Shown here: positions 1 to 8,224 of the stretch, piece after piece
Numbering within the stretch: position 1 is the first letter of the stretch
Layout of the letters: each line of letters opens with the position of its first letter
Assembly (NCBI GenBank): GCA_965603075.1
Contig: CBFDBO010000017.1
Span: 8,159 to 72,158 of the forward strand
Direction: 5' to 3'
DNA from: JABJOR01 sp965603075
GTDB taxonomy: Bacteria; Pseudomonadota; Alphaproteobacteria; Rhodospirillales; Casp-alpha2
DNA length: 64,000 nucleotides
Notes under the pieces: model-generated
The model's database searches: none
Seen by the model: only the letters and a program-made list of their open reading frames with translations
Told to the model about the DNA's origin: nothing
Translations under genes and position numbers: made by a program

Positions 1-210
1 TTGTAAAATTTGTAATTTCAATAGATGGGTATTTGACCCTCTATTCAAACAATTTCACCGTTCTGTCGCAGGCTTCAGACGAGAAAGAATGATTAGAATA
101 CTTGGTTTCTCCAATCGTTTTAAACGAGAGGGGCATTGCCCCACAGCATGTTAAGGCACGTAAAAAGTATTTTCTAGAAAATGAAGCTAATACTCAATAA
201 TGAGGATGCC

Positions 211-951
211 ATGACCATGAAACAAGATGATCGTATTGTGTTAAAAACGGGAGCCGTAGCTTCTTCCTTGAATGTTGGTGCTGATGTTGATGTCGATATT
301 GGCTTACGCAATTACATGTTGAGAATTTATAACTACATGACCGGGGGGCTTGCCCTTACCGGGTTGGTTGCTTATTCGGTTTCGAACTCTGAAGCTGTAA
401 TGCAAATGATATTTGGAACGGGCTTATCTTGGATTGTTATGCTCTCGCCATTAGCATTTATTCTTGTTTTATCGTTTGGAATTAATCGCATGTCTGCGGC
501 AACCGTGCAGGTTGTGTTCTGGGCATTCTCAGCGGTCATGGGATTATCGATGGCTTCGATCTTTATCACATACACCGGAACATCAATCACCCGGGTGTTT
601 TTTATCACCTCCGGAACCTTCGCAGCGATGAGCCTTTATGGTTATACCACCAAACGTGATCTGACAGGATTCGGGTCTTTCCTCTTTATGGGGCTTATCG
701 GTATCATTATTGCCAGTGTCGTTAATATGTTCTTGCAAAGTTCGGCAATGCATTTTGTAATCTCGGTGATTGGGGTCTTGGTCTTTGTCGGTTTGACTGC
801 ATACGACACGCAAAAAATAAAAAATATGTATCTGGCAGCCGATAACGCTGAAGCTGCCACGAAAAAAGCAGTCATGGGGGCTGTCACTCTTTATCTCGAT
901 TTCATTAACCTATTCATGATGCTGTTACGTCTTTTTGGCCAACGCCGATAA
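211..951 (+). CDS. Bax inhibitor-1/YccA-like integral membrane protein
   Basis: About 246 residues, nearly all hydrophobic, with about seven predicted membrane helices. The C-terminal block YLDFINLFMMLLRLFGQRR is the hallmark ending of the bacterial Bax-inhibitor-1 family (YccA/YbhL type), and TAYDTQKIK shortly before it is also typical. Family members are inner-membrane proteins linked to FtsH-dependent quality control or calcium leak; the role here is inferred only from family. An upstream in-frame ATG exists at 181, but GAGG at 202-205 sits five bases before the ATG at 211, so I chose 211. The first 180 bases of the window hold only a short GGGGC/GCCCC palindrome (130-142) and no gene I can see. 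The universal stress gene follows 13 bases downstream and is probably co-transcribed. Confidence 0.88.
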   Translation: MTMKQDDRIVLKTGAVASSLNVGADVDVDIGLRNYMLRIYNYMTGGLALTGLVAYSVSNSEAVMQMIFGTGLSWIVMLSPLAFILVLSFGINRMSAATVQVVFWAFSAVMGLSMASIFITYTGTSITRVFFITSGTFAAMSLYGYTTKRDLTGFGSFLFMGLIGIIIASVVNMFLQSSAMHFVISVIGVLVFVGLTAYDTQKIKNMYLAADNAEAATKKAVMGAVTLYLDFINLFMMLLRLFGQRR

Positions 952-964
952 TGGAGATCTGCTA

Positions 965-1993
965 ATGCTTGGGCTCAATAGTATTCTATGCATCGTTGTG
1001 GATGATTGTAGCAATGATGTCGCATTGGAACATGCCTTTGCTCTGGCAAAAAACAACAAAGCTAGTCTGACATTGGTTAAGGTTGTCGATGATTCTGTAA
1101 CGAAAATAAAGCGGCCAAAACAGGCGTTATCATCTGAGCCCCTCAAAGAGGAAGCCATTGCCGAGCATCAAAGGGAGCTGGAAAATTTAACGGCTCCTTG
1201 GCATAATCAAATTGAGGTTCAATCGAAGGTTCTTGTTGGTAATTCCCATGTGGAAATCATTCGGGAAGTTCTGCGTGGGGCGCATTGTTTGGTGGTTAAA
1301 ACCGCTCAAAGCGGTGGCCTTCAGCCTCGGTTATTTAGCAGTGATGATATGCAATTACTACGTAAATGCCCGAGCCCGATATGGCTGGTGAACTCAAAAT
1401 CAACAAAAGTATATCGTCGCATTCTTGCCGCCGTCGATGTGGGGTTTTTCTATTCTCCGGAGGAGTTAGATACGATAGAACGGCTAAATCTTCATATTCT
1501 CAAGTTGGCTGGTTTATTATCACTATCAACACATGCAGGACTGGATATCGTTCACGCATTGGAATTATTTGGTGAAAGCGCCATAAGGTACGAGACGCCT
1601 GAGCCATTCGAGATCATTGGGGAAATTGCCCTAAATATAAATTTTGAGGATACCCCTGAAGAAAAACCAGATGCGTATGCGGCTGAGGTTAGGCAACAAC
1701 ATAGGCAAAACATGCATTCACTTATGGAAGGTACGATCAATAAGTTGGGTCCGGAATCCCTTGAACGTATTAATCCTGAAACCCATTTGTTAATAGGCCC
1801 CTCTCGAAAAAAGATTCCTGATTTTGTTGATAAATTCGGGGTTGATCTTGTGGTCATGGGAACAGAAAATCGCAATAGTATTCCCGGGTTTTCTACTGGC
1901 AATACGGCAGAAACAATTTTTAATGAGCTCAATTGCTCTGTCCTTGCCGTCAAGCCGCCAGGCTTTGTATCGTCCGTTACGATGGATGAGTAG
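965..1993 (+). CDS. Tandem two-domain universal stress protein (UspA family)
   Basis: About 342 residues with two Usp folds. The first begins NSILCIVVDD and the second YRRILAAVDV near residue 155. The second ends in the nucleotide-binding signature GTENRN..GFSTGNTAETIFNELNCSVLAVKPP, that is G-x2-G-x9-G-(S/T)-like, so ATP binding by the C-terminal half is plausible; the first half is more degenerate. It is a soluble cytoplasmic protein likely made under stress or growth arrest. A TTG start is possible at 935, but GGAG at 953-956 is placed for the ATG at 965. The 3' end overlaps the convergent channel gene by 17 bases, so the two transcripts are antisense at their ends. Confidence 0.85.
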   Translation: MLGLNSILCIVVDDCSNDVALEHAFALAKNNKASLTLVKVVDDSVTKIKRPKQALSSEPLKEEAIAEHQRELENLTAPWHNQIEVQSKVLVGNSHVEIIREVLRGAHCLVVKTAQSGGLQPRLFSSDDMQLLRKCPSPIWLVNSKSTKVYRRILAAVDVGFFYSPEELDTIERLNLHILKLAGLLSLSTHAGLDIVHALELFGESAIRYETPEPFEIIGEIALNINFEDTPEEKPDAYAAEVRQQHRQNMHSLMEGTINKLGPESLERINPETHLLIGPSRKKIPDFVDKFGVDLVVMGTENRNSIPGFSTGNTAETIFNELNCSVLAVKPPGFVSSVTMDE

Positions 1994-2807
1994 AAGACGA
2001 AGTACCCGAATGCTCACTGGTAATAGATTTTTGCAATTTGGTTAACGTTCGTTGAGTGGCGGTTAATTCCTTGATGAGTTCTTTGTAGCTGACAGGCTGA
2101 AGGGAGACTTCGGACTGTTCGGCCTTGGCCTCTTCTAAATTGTTGAGCACCACAGCAATGAATAAATTGATGATGACGAAGGTGCCCATAAATATAAAGC
2201 TTATAAAATATAACCAGGCCCAGCTATGTAACTCTAGGGCTACATACATTACATCAGTCCAGTCTTCCAGAGTTACCACACGGAATAAGGTGAGCGCAGC
2301 TGTTCCAAGCGTTCCCCAATGCTGTGGGTCATGATTGTGAAACAGGTGGTAGCCGAGGATTGCAAAAATATAAAATATAATCGACATGAGTAACATGACA
2401 TGACCCATGCTGGGTATGCTGCGCATTAAAGTCGCGACGATCAAACGCATTTCAGGAATGGCCGAGATCAACCTTAACACCCTCATTAGTCGGATGAGAC
2501 GCGCTATCATTGCCATTTCACCCGTGGCGGGTAACAAAGAGAGGACAACCACAGTAAAATCGAAGAGATTCCAGCCATCACGAAAGTACAGTGAAATACG
2601 GGGTGCCACAGCACTGATCTTGAGGAGTGCCTCTATGATAAATATAACGAGTATGATCTTGTGACAGAGCACGAACCAAGTACCATATTTTGATACCAAC
2701 TCTGTATCCGTCTCCATCCCCAGAATTGCCGCATTGATTAAAATAAGGCTAATAATTAAACGTTCAAACAAAGACGTTTTAACAAGGGAACGTATATATC
2801 TTTGCAA
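1977..2807 (-). CDS. Six-helix voltage-gated cation channel (BacNav type) with calcium-like filter
   Basis: 276 residues in the order S1-S6 plus a C-terminal coiled coil, the layout of single-repeat bacterial voltage-gated sodium channels that act as inner-membrane tetramers. S1 is near 16-32 and S4 near 101-113, with arginines every third residue (RLIRLMRVLRL), the voltage sensor. The pore helix and filter are at 171-185 with the filter TLEDWTD at 179-185 (bases 2253-2273), and S6 is near 200-222. LNNLEEAKAEQ and KELTATQRTLTKLQKSI form the neck and coiled coil. Known sodium-selective relatives carry TLESW(S/A)x; the extra aspartates at 182 and 185 match positions used to engineer calcium selectivity. 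The start is a TTG at 2807 without a strong ribosome site, so the start is uncertain by a few codons. It lies downstream of nhaR behind a strong hairpin. Confidence 0.9.
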   Translation of the reverse strand: MQRYIRSLVKTSLFERLIISLILINAAILGMETDTELVSKYGTWFVLCHKIILVIFIIEALLKISAVAPRISLYFRDGWNLFDFTVVVLSLLPATGEMAMIARLIRLMRVLRLISAIPEMRLIVATLMRSIPSMGHVMLLMSIIFYIFAILGYHLFHNHDPQHWGTLGTAALTLFRVVTLEDWTDVMYVALELHSWAWLYFISFIFMGTFVIINLFIAVVLNNLEEAKAEQSEVSLQPVSYKELIKELTATQRTLTKLQKSITSEHSGTSSSTHPS

Positions 2808-2843
2808 GGCGAACCCGTTTCTTTTTATGCTGTTATTCGATGG

Positions 2844-2929
2844 AAAAAAATGATCCCCGCCAATATTTATATGTCAGGAGAGATTTAATACCGCTCAGGG
2901 TAAGAGACATATAAATATCGACGAGGATC
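2844..2929 (-). terminator. Long hairpin plus T-tract between nhaR and the channel gene
   Basis: Arms at 2906-2929 and 2852-2875 pair over 24 bases with a 30-base loop. On the minus strand the only non-Watson-Crick positions (2924/2857, 2921/2860, 2919/2862) are G-U or U-G wobbles, so the stem is continuous. Seven T residues follow at 2844-2850 after one base. This is a Rho-independent terminator shape transcribed in the nhaR-to-channel direction. Because the T-tract ends only 36 bases before the channel start codon, it may be a leader attenuator for the channel gene as well as, or instead of, the nhaR terminator. Confidence 0.7.
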
Positions 2930-3092
2930 TAGCGACAAATCCCAAAAAAGGAAGGGCTATAGTTGGAGAATAATCCTCAATACTGTAATTTTAATAGAAG
3001 AAGTCAATAAATAAAGTCGATTTTTCTATGGTGTCACATCGAAAAACTCTTACTGTTTTGTCCCTTAGAGCACCTTAATAATTTAATACTTA

Positions 3093-3998
3093 TCATAATC
3101 TGTTTGAAAGCAAGGATCGGAAATGCCCGGTAATTGATGCTACTCCAGGGTGTTCCAACTCGCGCTCAGCTGAAATAGCATAGAAGCGAACCCTGAGATC
3201 TTCTGCACGGCCAAGGGCTTCTACACCATATTGCTGGGTTACTTCTTTTTCTATAACGGCAGGCGCATTAAATATTCCCAAGCCTTTTTCGCCAAATACT
3301 TTCAAGAGGGCGCTGTCTTCGATTTCTGCTACAATTGAGGGGAAAATTTTATGTGCTTGGAACCACTTTCTAAGATCGCTATGCAAAGATGATCCTTTGC
3401 TGTGCATGAGTACTGGCGCGCCCGTTAAAGAATCAGGGAAGCCCTTGCGATAGCGATCCGCGAGCTCTTTTATACCAAAGAAAACAGCACCGCATTCTCC
3501 AAGAGGGTGACTGAAAAGGTCCAGCCGAAGCGTGGGTGGGACGGGGCAATCGGTTAATACAAGGTCCAGTTTATGGACAGCAAGGTCTGCCAATAACGTT
3601 TCAAGGTCGCCCTGTCTGCAAACCAAACGCAGTTGATCGGTTGAACTTAAAACAGGCTCTAACATTTGATAAGCGATCAGTTTTGGAATAGCATCGACGA
3701 TACCGACTCTAAATATCGAACCGAGGTTACCCGCGTGACCGAGAAGTACCATTTCCAGTTCGGCTTCTAATTGGAATACTTTTTCACAGTACCCAAGAGC
3801 TTTCTGCCCCGCTTCGGTCAAGACTAGGTTGCGTCCTGATTTACGAAAAAGCTGTACGCCAAGGTCATGCTCCAGCAATTTTAATTGCCCGCTAATGGTT
3901 TGTGGCGTTACATTCAGGAATTCACTTGCCTTTGTAACGCTGTTTTCCTTTGCGACGGCCCAGAAGTATTTTAGATGTTTAAAATTAATATTCGGCAT
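3093..3998 (-). CDS. nhaR: LysR-family regulator of the NhaR type
   Basis: 301 residues with an N-terminal winged helix (INFKHLKYFWAVAKENSVTKASEFLNVTPQ..) and a C-terminal periplasmic-binding-like effector domain. The opening NFKHLKYFWAV, the TPQTISGQ recognition helix and LFRKSGRNLVLTEAG match NhaR, the sodium-responsive activator of the nhaA antiporter in enterobacteria, rather than generic LysR proteins. No antiporter gene is adjacent. The next gene on the same strand is the voltage-gated channel, 285 bases downstream, and the divergent neighbour is a GFA-family gene. Sodium sensing and the target gene are inferred. The 269-base divergent region to the GFA gene is the likely site for autoregulation. 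Confidence 0.8.
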   Translation of the reverse strand: MPNINFKHLKYFWAVAKENSVTKASEFLNVTPQTISGQLKLLEHDLGVQLFRKSGRNLVLTEAGQKALGYCEKVFQLEAELEMVLLGHAGNLGSIFRVGIVDAIPKLIAYQMLEPVLSSTDQLRLVCRQGDLETLLADLAVHKLDLVLTDCPVPPTLRLDLFSHPLGECGAVFFGIKELADRYRKGFPDSLTGAPVLMHSKGSSLHSDLRKWFQAHKIFPSIVAEIEDSALLKVFGEKGLGIFNAPAVIEKEVTQQYGVEALGRAEDLRVRFYAISAERELEHPGVASITGHFRSLLSNRL

Positions 3999-4267
3999 TT
4001 AAATTTCCTTTAAGGTAATTCGAACGATCTCATCTCTGGGTTCGATTTGTGCTGATTATGTATAGTCGATATTTTCTATATCTTGAACCAAAATTTTCAT
4101 TACATTTGAAGGAGGCTTAAATTGAGAATACCTATTCGTCATAGGATGGAATGAGAAACCCATGACGACACGTCAAGGCTTTGGCAGCGATAATCCATCT
4201 TACCGGAAAACTGTACATCGTGCAGGGGGCCCGTTATGGTTTTGCCTAACATTTAGGGGATTAGCCA

Positions 4268-4708
4268 ATGCAGAATCCACTGCAAATTCATCAAGGTGGG
4301 TGCTTATGTGGTGCCGTTCGTTATGAAGCTGAGGGTCCGCCAATAGTCGTGGCACATTGCCACTGTGAGGCTTGCCAACGCGCAAGCGGTGCGGGGCACT
4401 CAACTGTTGCAATGTTCCCGGCTTCTGCTGTTCACCTTACAGGGAATGTTTCTGACTTTAAATACTATGCAGACAATGGCAATGAGGTCACAAAGTGCTT
4501 TTGTCCATTGTGTGGTAGTTCAATTATTGGGCGCAACACGGGCACGGAGGATCATGTGGCAATCAGCCTTGGGACACTTGATGATTCCACAGCTTTTGAG
4601 CCTCAAGTGGTTGTCTTCGCGAGCAATAGAAAGCCTTGGGACCTGATGGATCAAAGCCTAGAGATCTATCAAGAACAGCCAAATTGGAAACCTAAAGAGG
4701 ATGTTTGA
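4268..4708 (+). CDS. GFA-family (glutathione-dependent formaldehyde-activating-like) zinc protein
   Basis: 146 residues. Cysteines C12, C14, C31, C33, C36, C77, C79 and C82 form the CxC, CxCxxC and CxCxxC sets that bind two zinc ions in this family (GGCLCGAVRYE, HCHCEACQRASG, CFCPLCGSS). Family members were first described as glutathione-formaldehyde activating enzymes, but most have no proven substrate; the substrate here is unknown. AGGGGA at 4255-4260 precedes the ATG at an ordinary distance. It is followed 43 bases later by the Ntn hydrolase gene on the same strand, and the two may form a small transcription unit. Confidence 0.82.
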   Translation: MQNPLQIHQGGCLCGAVRYEAEGPPIVVAHCHCEACQRASGAGHSTVAMFPASAVHLTGNVSDFKYYADNGNEVTKCFCPLCGSSIIGRNTGTEDHVAISLGTLDDSTAFEPQVVVFASNRKPWDLMDQSLEIYQEQPNWKPKEDV

Positions 4709-4751
4709 TTGTTTGCTAAGTATTATAAGTTGATATTTTTAGGAAGAATGT

Positions 4752-5810
4752 ATGTGCACAACATTTATATTGGGAACCGGAACTGCCAAATTATTGGCGG
4801 AAAATTATGATTATCCTTCAGGACACGGTTTGATTGCAACAAACTTGCAAGGCTCGATTAAGGAAAATGGCCGTGAACCGGGTGAGGCTGTTCTACGTTG
4901 GTGTGTTCAATACGGCAGTGTGACGTTTAATTCGTTTTCTTTGGAATTACCGGTTTCAGGCATGAATGAGGCTGGTCTGGTTGTTGCTTTGATGTGGCAC
5001 GATAACGGTGATTATGGAGATGATCAGGCTTTTGTCCGGTTACTCCCCCTTCAATGGATTCAATATCAACTGGATAACTATCAAAGCATTGATGAAGTAA
5101 TTGAGGGCTTGAACTCGGTCCGACCAAAAAATGAAGGTATGCCCCTGCATTACTCATTATTGGATGCCCATGGAGATTGCTTGCTGGTTGAGTTCGTTGA
5201 TGGAGAGCTGGTTACATACAAAAACCCAGAGTACCCAATCTTGAGTAATTCCACATATTCACTCTGTTTGGAGACAGCAAAATTAGAGCCAGGCAATAAG
5301 GTGGAAACTAACACTTCTTCATTAGGAGTGTTTGCTACTCTGTATAGGCTTTTTGCCGCAAACAAAGAAATTCCCTCACAGCCATCAACATGTTTTGATT
5401 GGCTTAAAGCAGTATCTCAGCCAACGTGGGCTGATCTGCCATTCCCATGGGAAGATAATAGGGATGGTGACGGGGAAGAGAATAAGGCAACGACCGTGTG
5501 GAGTATCGTTTTTGATCCCAAATCAAAAGTTATTCACTATAAGACGCACATGAACCAAGCTGTTCAAAAAATATCCCTCAAGGATATGAATTTTAATTCA
5601 GAAGCAGACTATCAGGTTGTCGATATAAGCGGCAAAACCGATGACAATATGGACAACGTCTTTGTTCCTTATTCTAAGGATATCAATCTTAATATTATCC
5701 ATAAGTCATGCCAGATAATTCCCTTGTCAATGGAAGAGCAACGAGGCTTGGCCGATGTGGTTGACCAGTTATATAAAACTAGGACAATGAGTTTGGGTAA
5801 CGAAAATTAG
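4752..5810 (+). CDS. Choloylglycine/penicillin V acylase-family Ntn hydrolase (linear amide C-N hydrolase)
   Basis: 352 residues starting MCTTF, so Cys2 becomes the N-terminal nucleophile after methionine removal. AENYDY at 16-21 supplies the conserved acidic residue of this family (D20), LHYSLLDAHGDCLLVEF is the central conserved strand pair, and LSNSTY corresponds to the TNsP-like loop holding the oxyanion Asn. Members hydrolyse linear amides such as bile-acid conjugates, penicillin V or N-acyl homoserine lactones. The usual arginine before the Asn-x-Asp (GRNxD) is Glu17 here, so the substrate may differ. No signal peptide is visible and Cys2 maturation would occur in the cytoplasm. AGGAAG at 4741-4746 supports this start. 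An alternative ATG at 4748 is in another frame. Confidence 0.8.
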   Translation: MCTTFILGTGTAKLLAENYDYPSGHGLIATNLQGSIKENGREPGEAVLRWCVQYGSVTFNSFSLELPVSGMNEAGLVVALMWHDNGDYGDDQAFVRLLPLQWIQYQLDNYQSIDEVIEGLNSVRPKNEGMPLHYSLLDAHGDCLLVEFVDGELVTYKNPEYPILSNSTYSLCLETAKLEPGNKVETNTSSLGVFATLYRLFAANKEIPSQPSTCFDWLKAVSQPTWADLPFPWEDNRDGDGEENKATTVWSIVFDPKSKVIHYKTHMNQAVQKISLKDMNFNSEADYQVVDISGKTDDNMDNVFVPYSKDINLNIIHKSCQIIPLSMEEQRGLADVVDQLYKTRTMSLGNEN

Positions 5811-5838
5811 ACAAGGTGAAATTTATGGAAGCAATAAG

Positions 5839-7317
5839 TCAGCTCATTGTCGTTACTGAATAAAGGTCGATATTGTCTGTAACGCCTTTTAGCTTAAAAG
5901 TTCCGACGCGGTTAACCCCCTCAATTTTTCCCGCATTCTCAACAACGGATGCACTGATGAGAATCGGCGGGTTGGGGGATTTTGTTTCACTTTCAATTCG
6001 GGCTGCAATATTTACGGCGGGGCCAATTATTGTAAATTCAAGTCGGTCTGCACTGCCAATATATCCTGCCACCACCTCGCCAAAGTGAATGCCAATTCCA
6101 TTGTCCAGACGGGTCTTTTTGTCAGCTCGTTGCCCTTCATTAAAAGTAGCGAGCCGGCTTCGCATTTCAATTGCTGTGGCAATGGCATCCGCGGCACTGT
6201 TTCGCCCATCATCGAATAATCCAAATACGGCCATAACCGCGTCCCCCATGAATTTATCGACCATTCCACCATGGTCATCAATCGCTGCGACCATCTCGCC
6301 AAAATATTCGTTGAGTAATTCGGTTAGAGCCTCAGGTTCAAGGATCTCAGACAATGGTGTGAAACCACGCAAGTCCGCTATTAAAATTGCGACCTCGCGT
6401 CGATGCCCTCCTAATTGTATTTCCCGGCCGTTCCCTGAGTGTTCTTGAATAAACTGTTCGGCGACCCGCGGGGTGACAAATCGACCAAAGGATTCGCGGA
6501 TTTGCTCTCGTAGCACAAGTCCTTTTGCCATATCGTTGATGCCATCGGCAACCCGACCAAGTTCGTCGCCACGGGATGCATCGACGCGCACCTCATAATA
6601 TCCGGCCGTGACCATTTCTAAGGCTTTGACAATGTGATCGCAGTCGCGCCTGAGTGCCATCCCGTAACGCCAGGCAACAAACAAAGCCGCAGCCACGAAG
6701 CTAATGCCCAGAAAGGTTACTTCAAGGGCTACGCCGAGCACGGCATACCCTTCGTAGACAAAGCGGTAAGCCATTAAAATCATCACAAAAGCGGGAACAA
6801 TAGCAAAGGTAGCGTATCCCTCCATTAATCGTTTGGTGATGTGTTCCAGAACGGCCGTCGGTGGCTGATCTTCGCGGATACGGAAATATTGTTCCATTCT
6901 GATGTACTCAAGCTGGGAGAGAATGCCTGCCCCCAAAGCCCAGTAACCCGCCAACAATTTGCCATGGCTGACTATTGGAAAGTCTGGGTACATAAACATA
7001 TGTAATACCACGGCAACCAACCCGGTGATAAGCCAAGATGCTATCGATAGGTGATAGATGTGGCGCGCCAGTGATGTACCGCTTCGGGCCTTTGGAAACG
7101 CACGGACGAACCCTTCGCGCAGAAGGATTTGTATGACGCAAACGATCCCAAGTCCAAGCATGACACGCGACAGTGTTAATGTGTCGATGAAGGGGCAGAC
7201 AACCTTACCGTAAAAACTTAGAAAAATGACAGCGACCAATGGCAAAAGGTGTAATTGCCACCGCGTCGTTAGGTTTACTCTGGTTAATGTTAGCTCAGTC
7301 ATTCCATGTTCCCACAT
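5839..7317 (-). CDS. Membrane-anchored class III adenylate/guanylate cyclase with HAMP linker
   Basis: 492 residues. The N-terminal half has about six hydrophobic segments (near 22-40, 50-66, 92-110, 121-135, 168-185 and 192-215). A HAMP-like linker at about 219-272 (MALRRDCDHIVKAL..VRVDASRGDELGRVADGIN) leads to a cyclase catalytic domain at 305-492. Metal-binding aspartates are D315 (IADLRGFT) and D359 (FMGDAVMAVFG). K355 and the EFTIIG threonine are at purine-selecting positions and favour ATP. GPAVNIAARIE is the transition-state segment, although the usual GDxVN aspartate is proline. The probable product is cyclic AMP made in response to a membrane signal. The methionine at codon 6 (7302) is an equally plausible start. 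It converges with the Ntn hydrolase gene, leaving 28 bases. Confidence 0.88.
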   Translation of the reverse strand: MWEHGMTELTLTRVNLTTRWQLHLLPLVAVIFLSFYGKVVCPFIDTLTLSRVMLGLGIVCVIQILLREGFVRAFPKARSGTSLARHIYHLSIASWLITGLVAVVLHMFMYPDFPIVSHGKLLAGYWALGAGILSQLEYIRMEQYFRIREDQPPTAVLEHITKRLMEGYATFAIVPAFVMILMAYRFVYEGYAVLGVALEVTFLGISFVAAALFVAWRYGMALRRDCDHIVKALEMVTAGYYEVRVDASRGDELGRVADGINDMAKGLVLREQIRESFGRFVTPRVAEQFIQEHSGNGREIQLGGHRREVAILIADLRGFTPLSEILEPEALTELLNEYFGEMVAAIDDHGGMVDKFMGDAVMAVFGLFDDGRNSAADAIATAIEMRSRLATFNEGQRADKKTRLDNGIGIHFGEVVAGYIGSADRLEFTIIGPAVNIAARIESETKSPNPPILISASVVENAGKIEGVNRVGTFKLKGVTDNIDLYSVTTMS

Positions 7318-7490
7318 TGTCGTTCGGCTGATTATTGTATCGGTAGGGCGCTATTTTTAGGCACCATTTTCGTGACCTTGTCGCATTTGTCTGTTGCCAA
7401 AAGAATTGAAAAATATATCTCTTGCTCTCAGGTGACAACAAAGACAGAGTCGGACTATACTACATTACTCCCTAATAAGCAGTTTAGCAC

Positions 7491-8129
7491 ATGATCGAAA
7501 CACAACGAACTCAGTCCCATACGACGAATTGGTGGTGGGTACGTCATGCGCCTACTGGTATTAGCGGTAGAATGATTGGACAAACGGATGTTGATGCTGT
7601 TTTACCCTCACCAAAGGATTTAGCGTCTATAGCCGCTGCATTACCCCGCCATGCAAACTGGCTAATCTCGTCTTTATCTCGATGCCAACAAACGGCAACA
7701 GCATTAATAGCGAACGCCGCGTTATCGGTGAACAGTCAAGAAACTATGCCTGACTTTAAAGAACAAAATTTTGGGCAGTGGGAAGGTCGGTCCTATGATG
7801 AACCCGAAATACGACATGCTAAGGCGTTTTGGAATGATCCTGCACAATTTACACCGCCAGAGGGCGAAAGTTTTGCCCAAGTAATTGACCGTGTTCGCTT
7901 GGTGATTGATCAACATACTTCACCCAATACAATTGTTGTTGTGGCGCACGCGGGGGTGATCCGGGCGGCCGTAGCCATCGCCCTTGATCTTACACCACAA
8001 CAAGCCCTTGGACTGCAAATCGATCCCTTATCTATAACAAGGACATCATGTTATCATCACCCTGATACCCCTAAAGGTGCTTGGTGCGTTCAAGGGGTAA
8101 ACCAGTTGCTTTTAAATGAGCAAAATTAG
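7491..8129 (+). CDS. Histidine phosphatase (phosphoglycerate mutase-like), probable alpha-ribazole phosphatase
   Basis: 212 residues. VRHAPTG carries the phosphorylated histidine H19, R64 lies in LSRCQQTA, FGQWEG contains the family acidic residue region, and VVVAHAGVIRA carries the second catalytic histidine H153. This is the family of alpha-ribazole-5'-phosphate phosphatase, which finishes the lower-ligand nucleotide of cobalamin (CobC in Salmonella nomenclature). The immediate neighbour downstream is a cobalamin riboswitch and the cob operon, which supports that role, but the gene lies upstream of the riboswitch and must be expressed separately. There is no strong ribosome site. A generic phosphatase function remains possible. 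Confidence 0.72.
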   Translation: MIETQRTQSHTTNWWWVRHAPTGISGRMIGQTDVDAVLPSPKDLASIAAALPRHANWLISSLSRCQQTATALIANAALSVNSQETMPDFKEQNFGQWEGRSYDEPEIRHAKAFWNDPAQFTPPEGESFAQVIDRVRLVIDQHTSPNTIVVVAHAGVIRAAVAIALDLTPQQALGLQIDPLSITRTSCYHHPDTPKGAWCVQGVNQLLLNEQN

Positions 8130-8186
8130 CGTTCCTCTTGGCTACCCCCCTTTTAATAGAATTAAAGGCAAAACGGACTTTCTATC

Positions 8187-8216
8187 TTGACAGCCTGACT
8201 GGAATCAAACTAGGTT
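8187..8216 (+). promoter_or_regulatory. Candidate sigma-70 promoter for the btuB/cob leader
   Basis: A perfect TTGACA lies at 8187-8192. With a 17-18 base spacer the -10 is CTAGGT (8210-8215) or TAGGTT (8211-8216), which is a weak match. Transcription would then start near 8222, just before the riboswitch aptamer, which is the expected arrangement. Confidence 0.5.
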
Positions 8217-8224
8217 CCAGCGTT

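Noticed and set aside
130..142. GGGGC/GCCCC palindrome upstream of the Bax-inhibitor-like gene
   Set aside because: Short stem with no T-tract and no promoter context; likely incidental.
4109..4154. Strong AAGGAGG followed by a TTG-initiated 10-codon frame
   Set aside because: The frame is too short and featureless to call; the purine-rich run may be chance in the leader between nhaR and the GFA gene.
4162..4326. 54-codon frame starting MTTRQGFGSDNPSYRK upstream of and overlapping the GFA gene
   Set aside because: It has no recognisable family, a weak ribosome site, and its second half is out-of-frame reading of the GFA gene.
8149..8168. CCTTTTAAT/ATTAAAGG hairpin after the histidine phosphatase gene
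   Set aside because: No T-tract follows on either strand and the stem has a bulge, so a terminator call is not supported.
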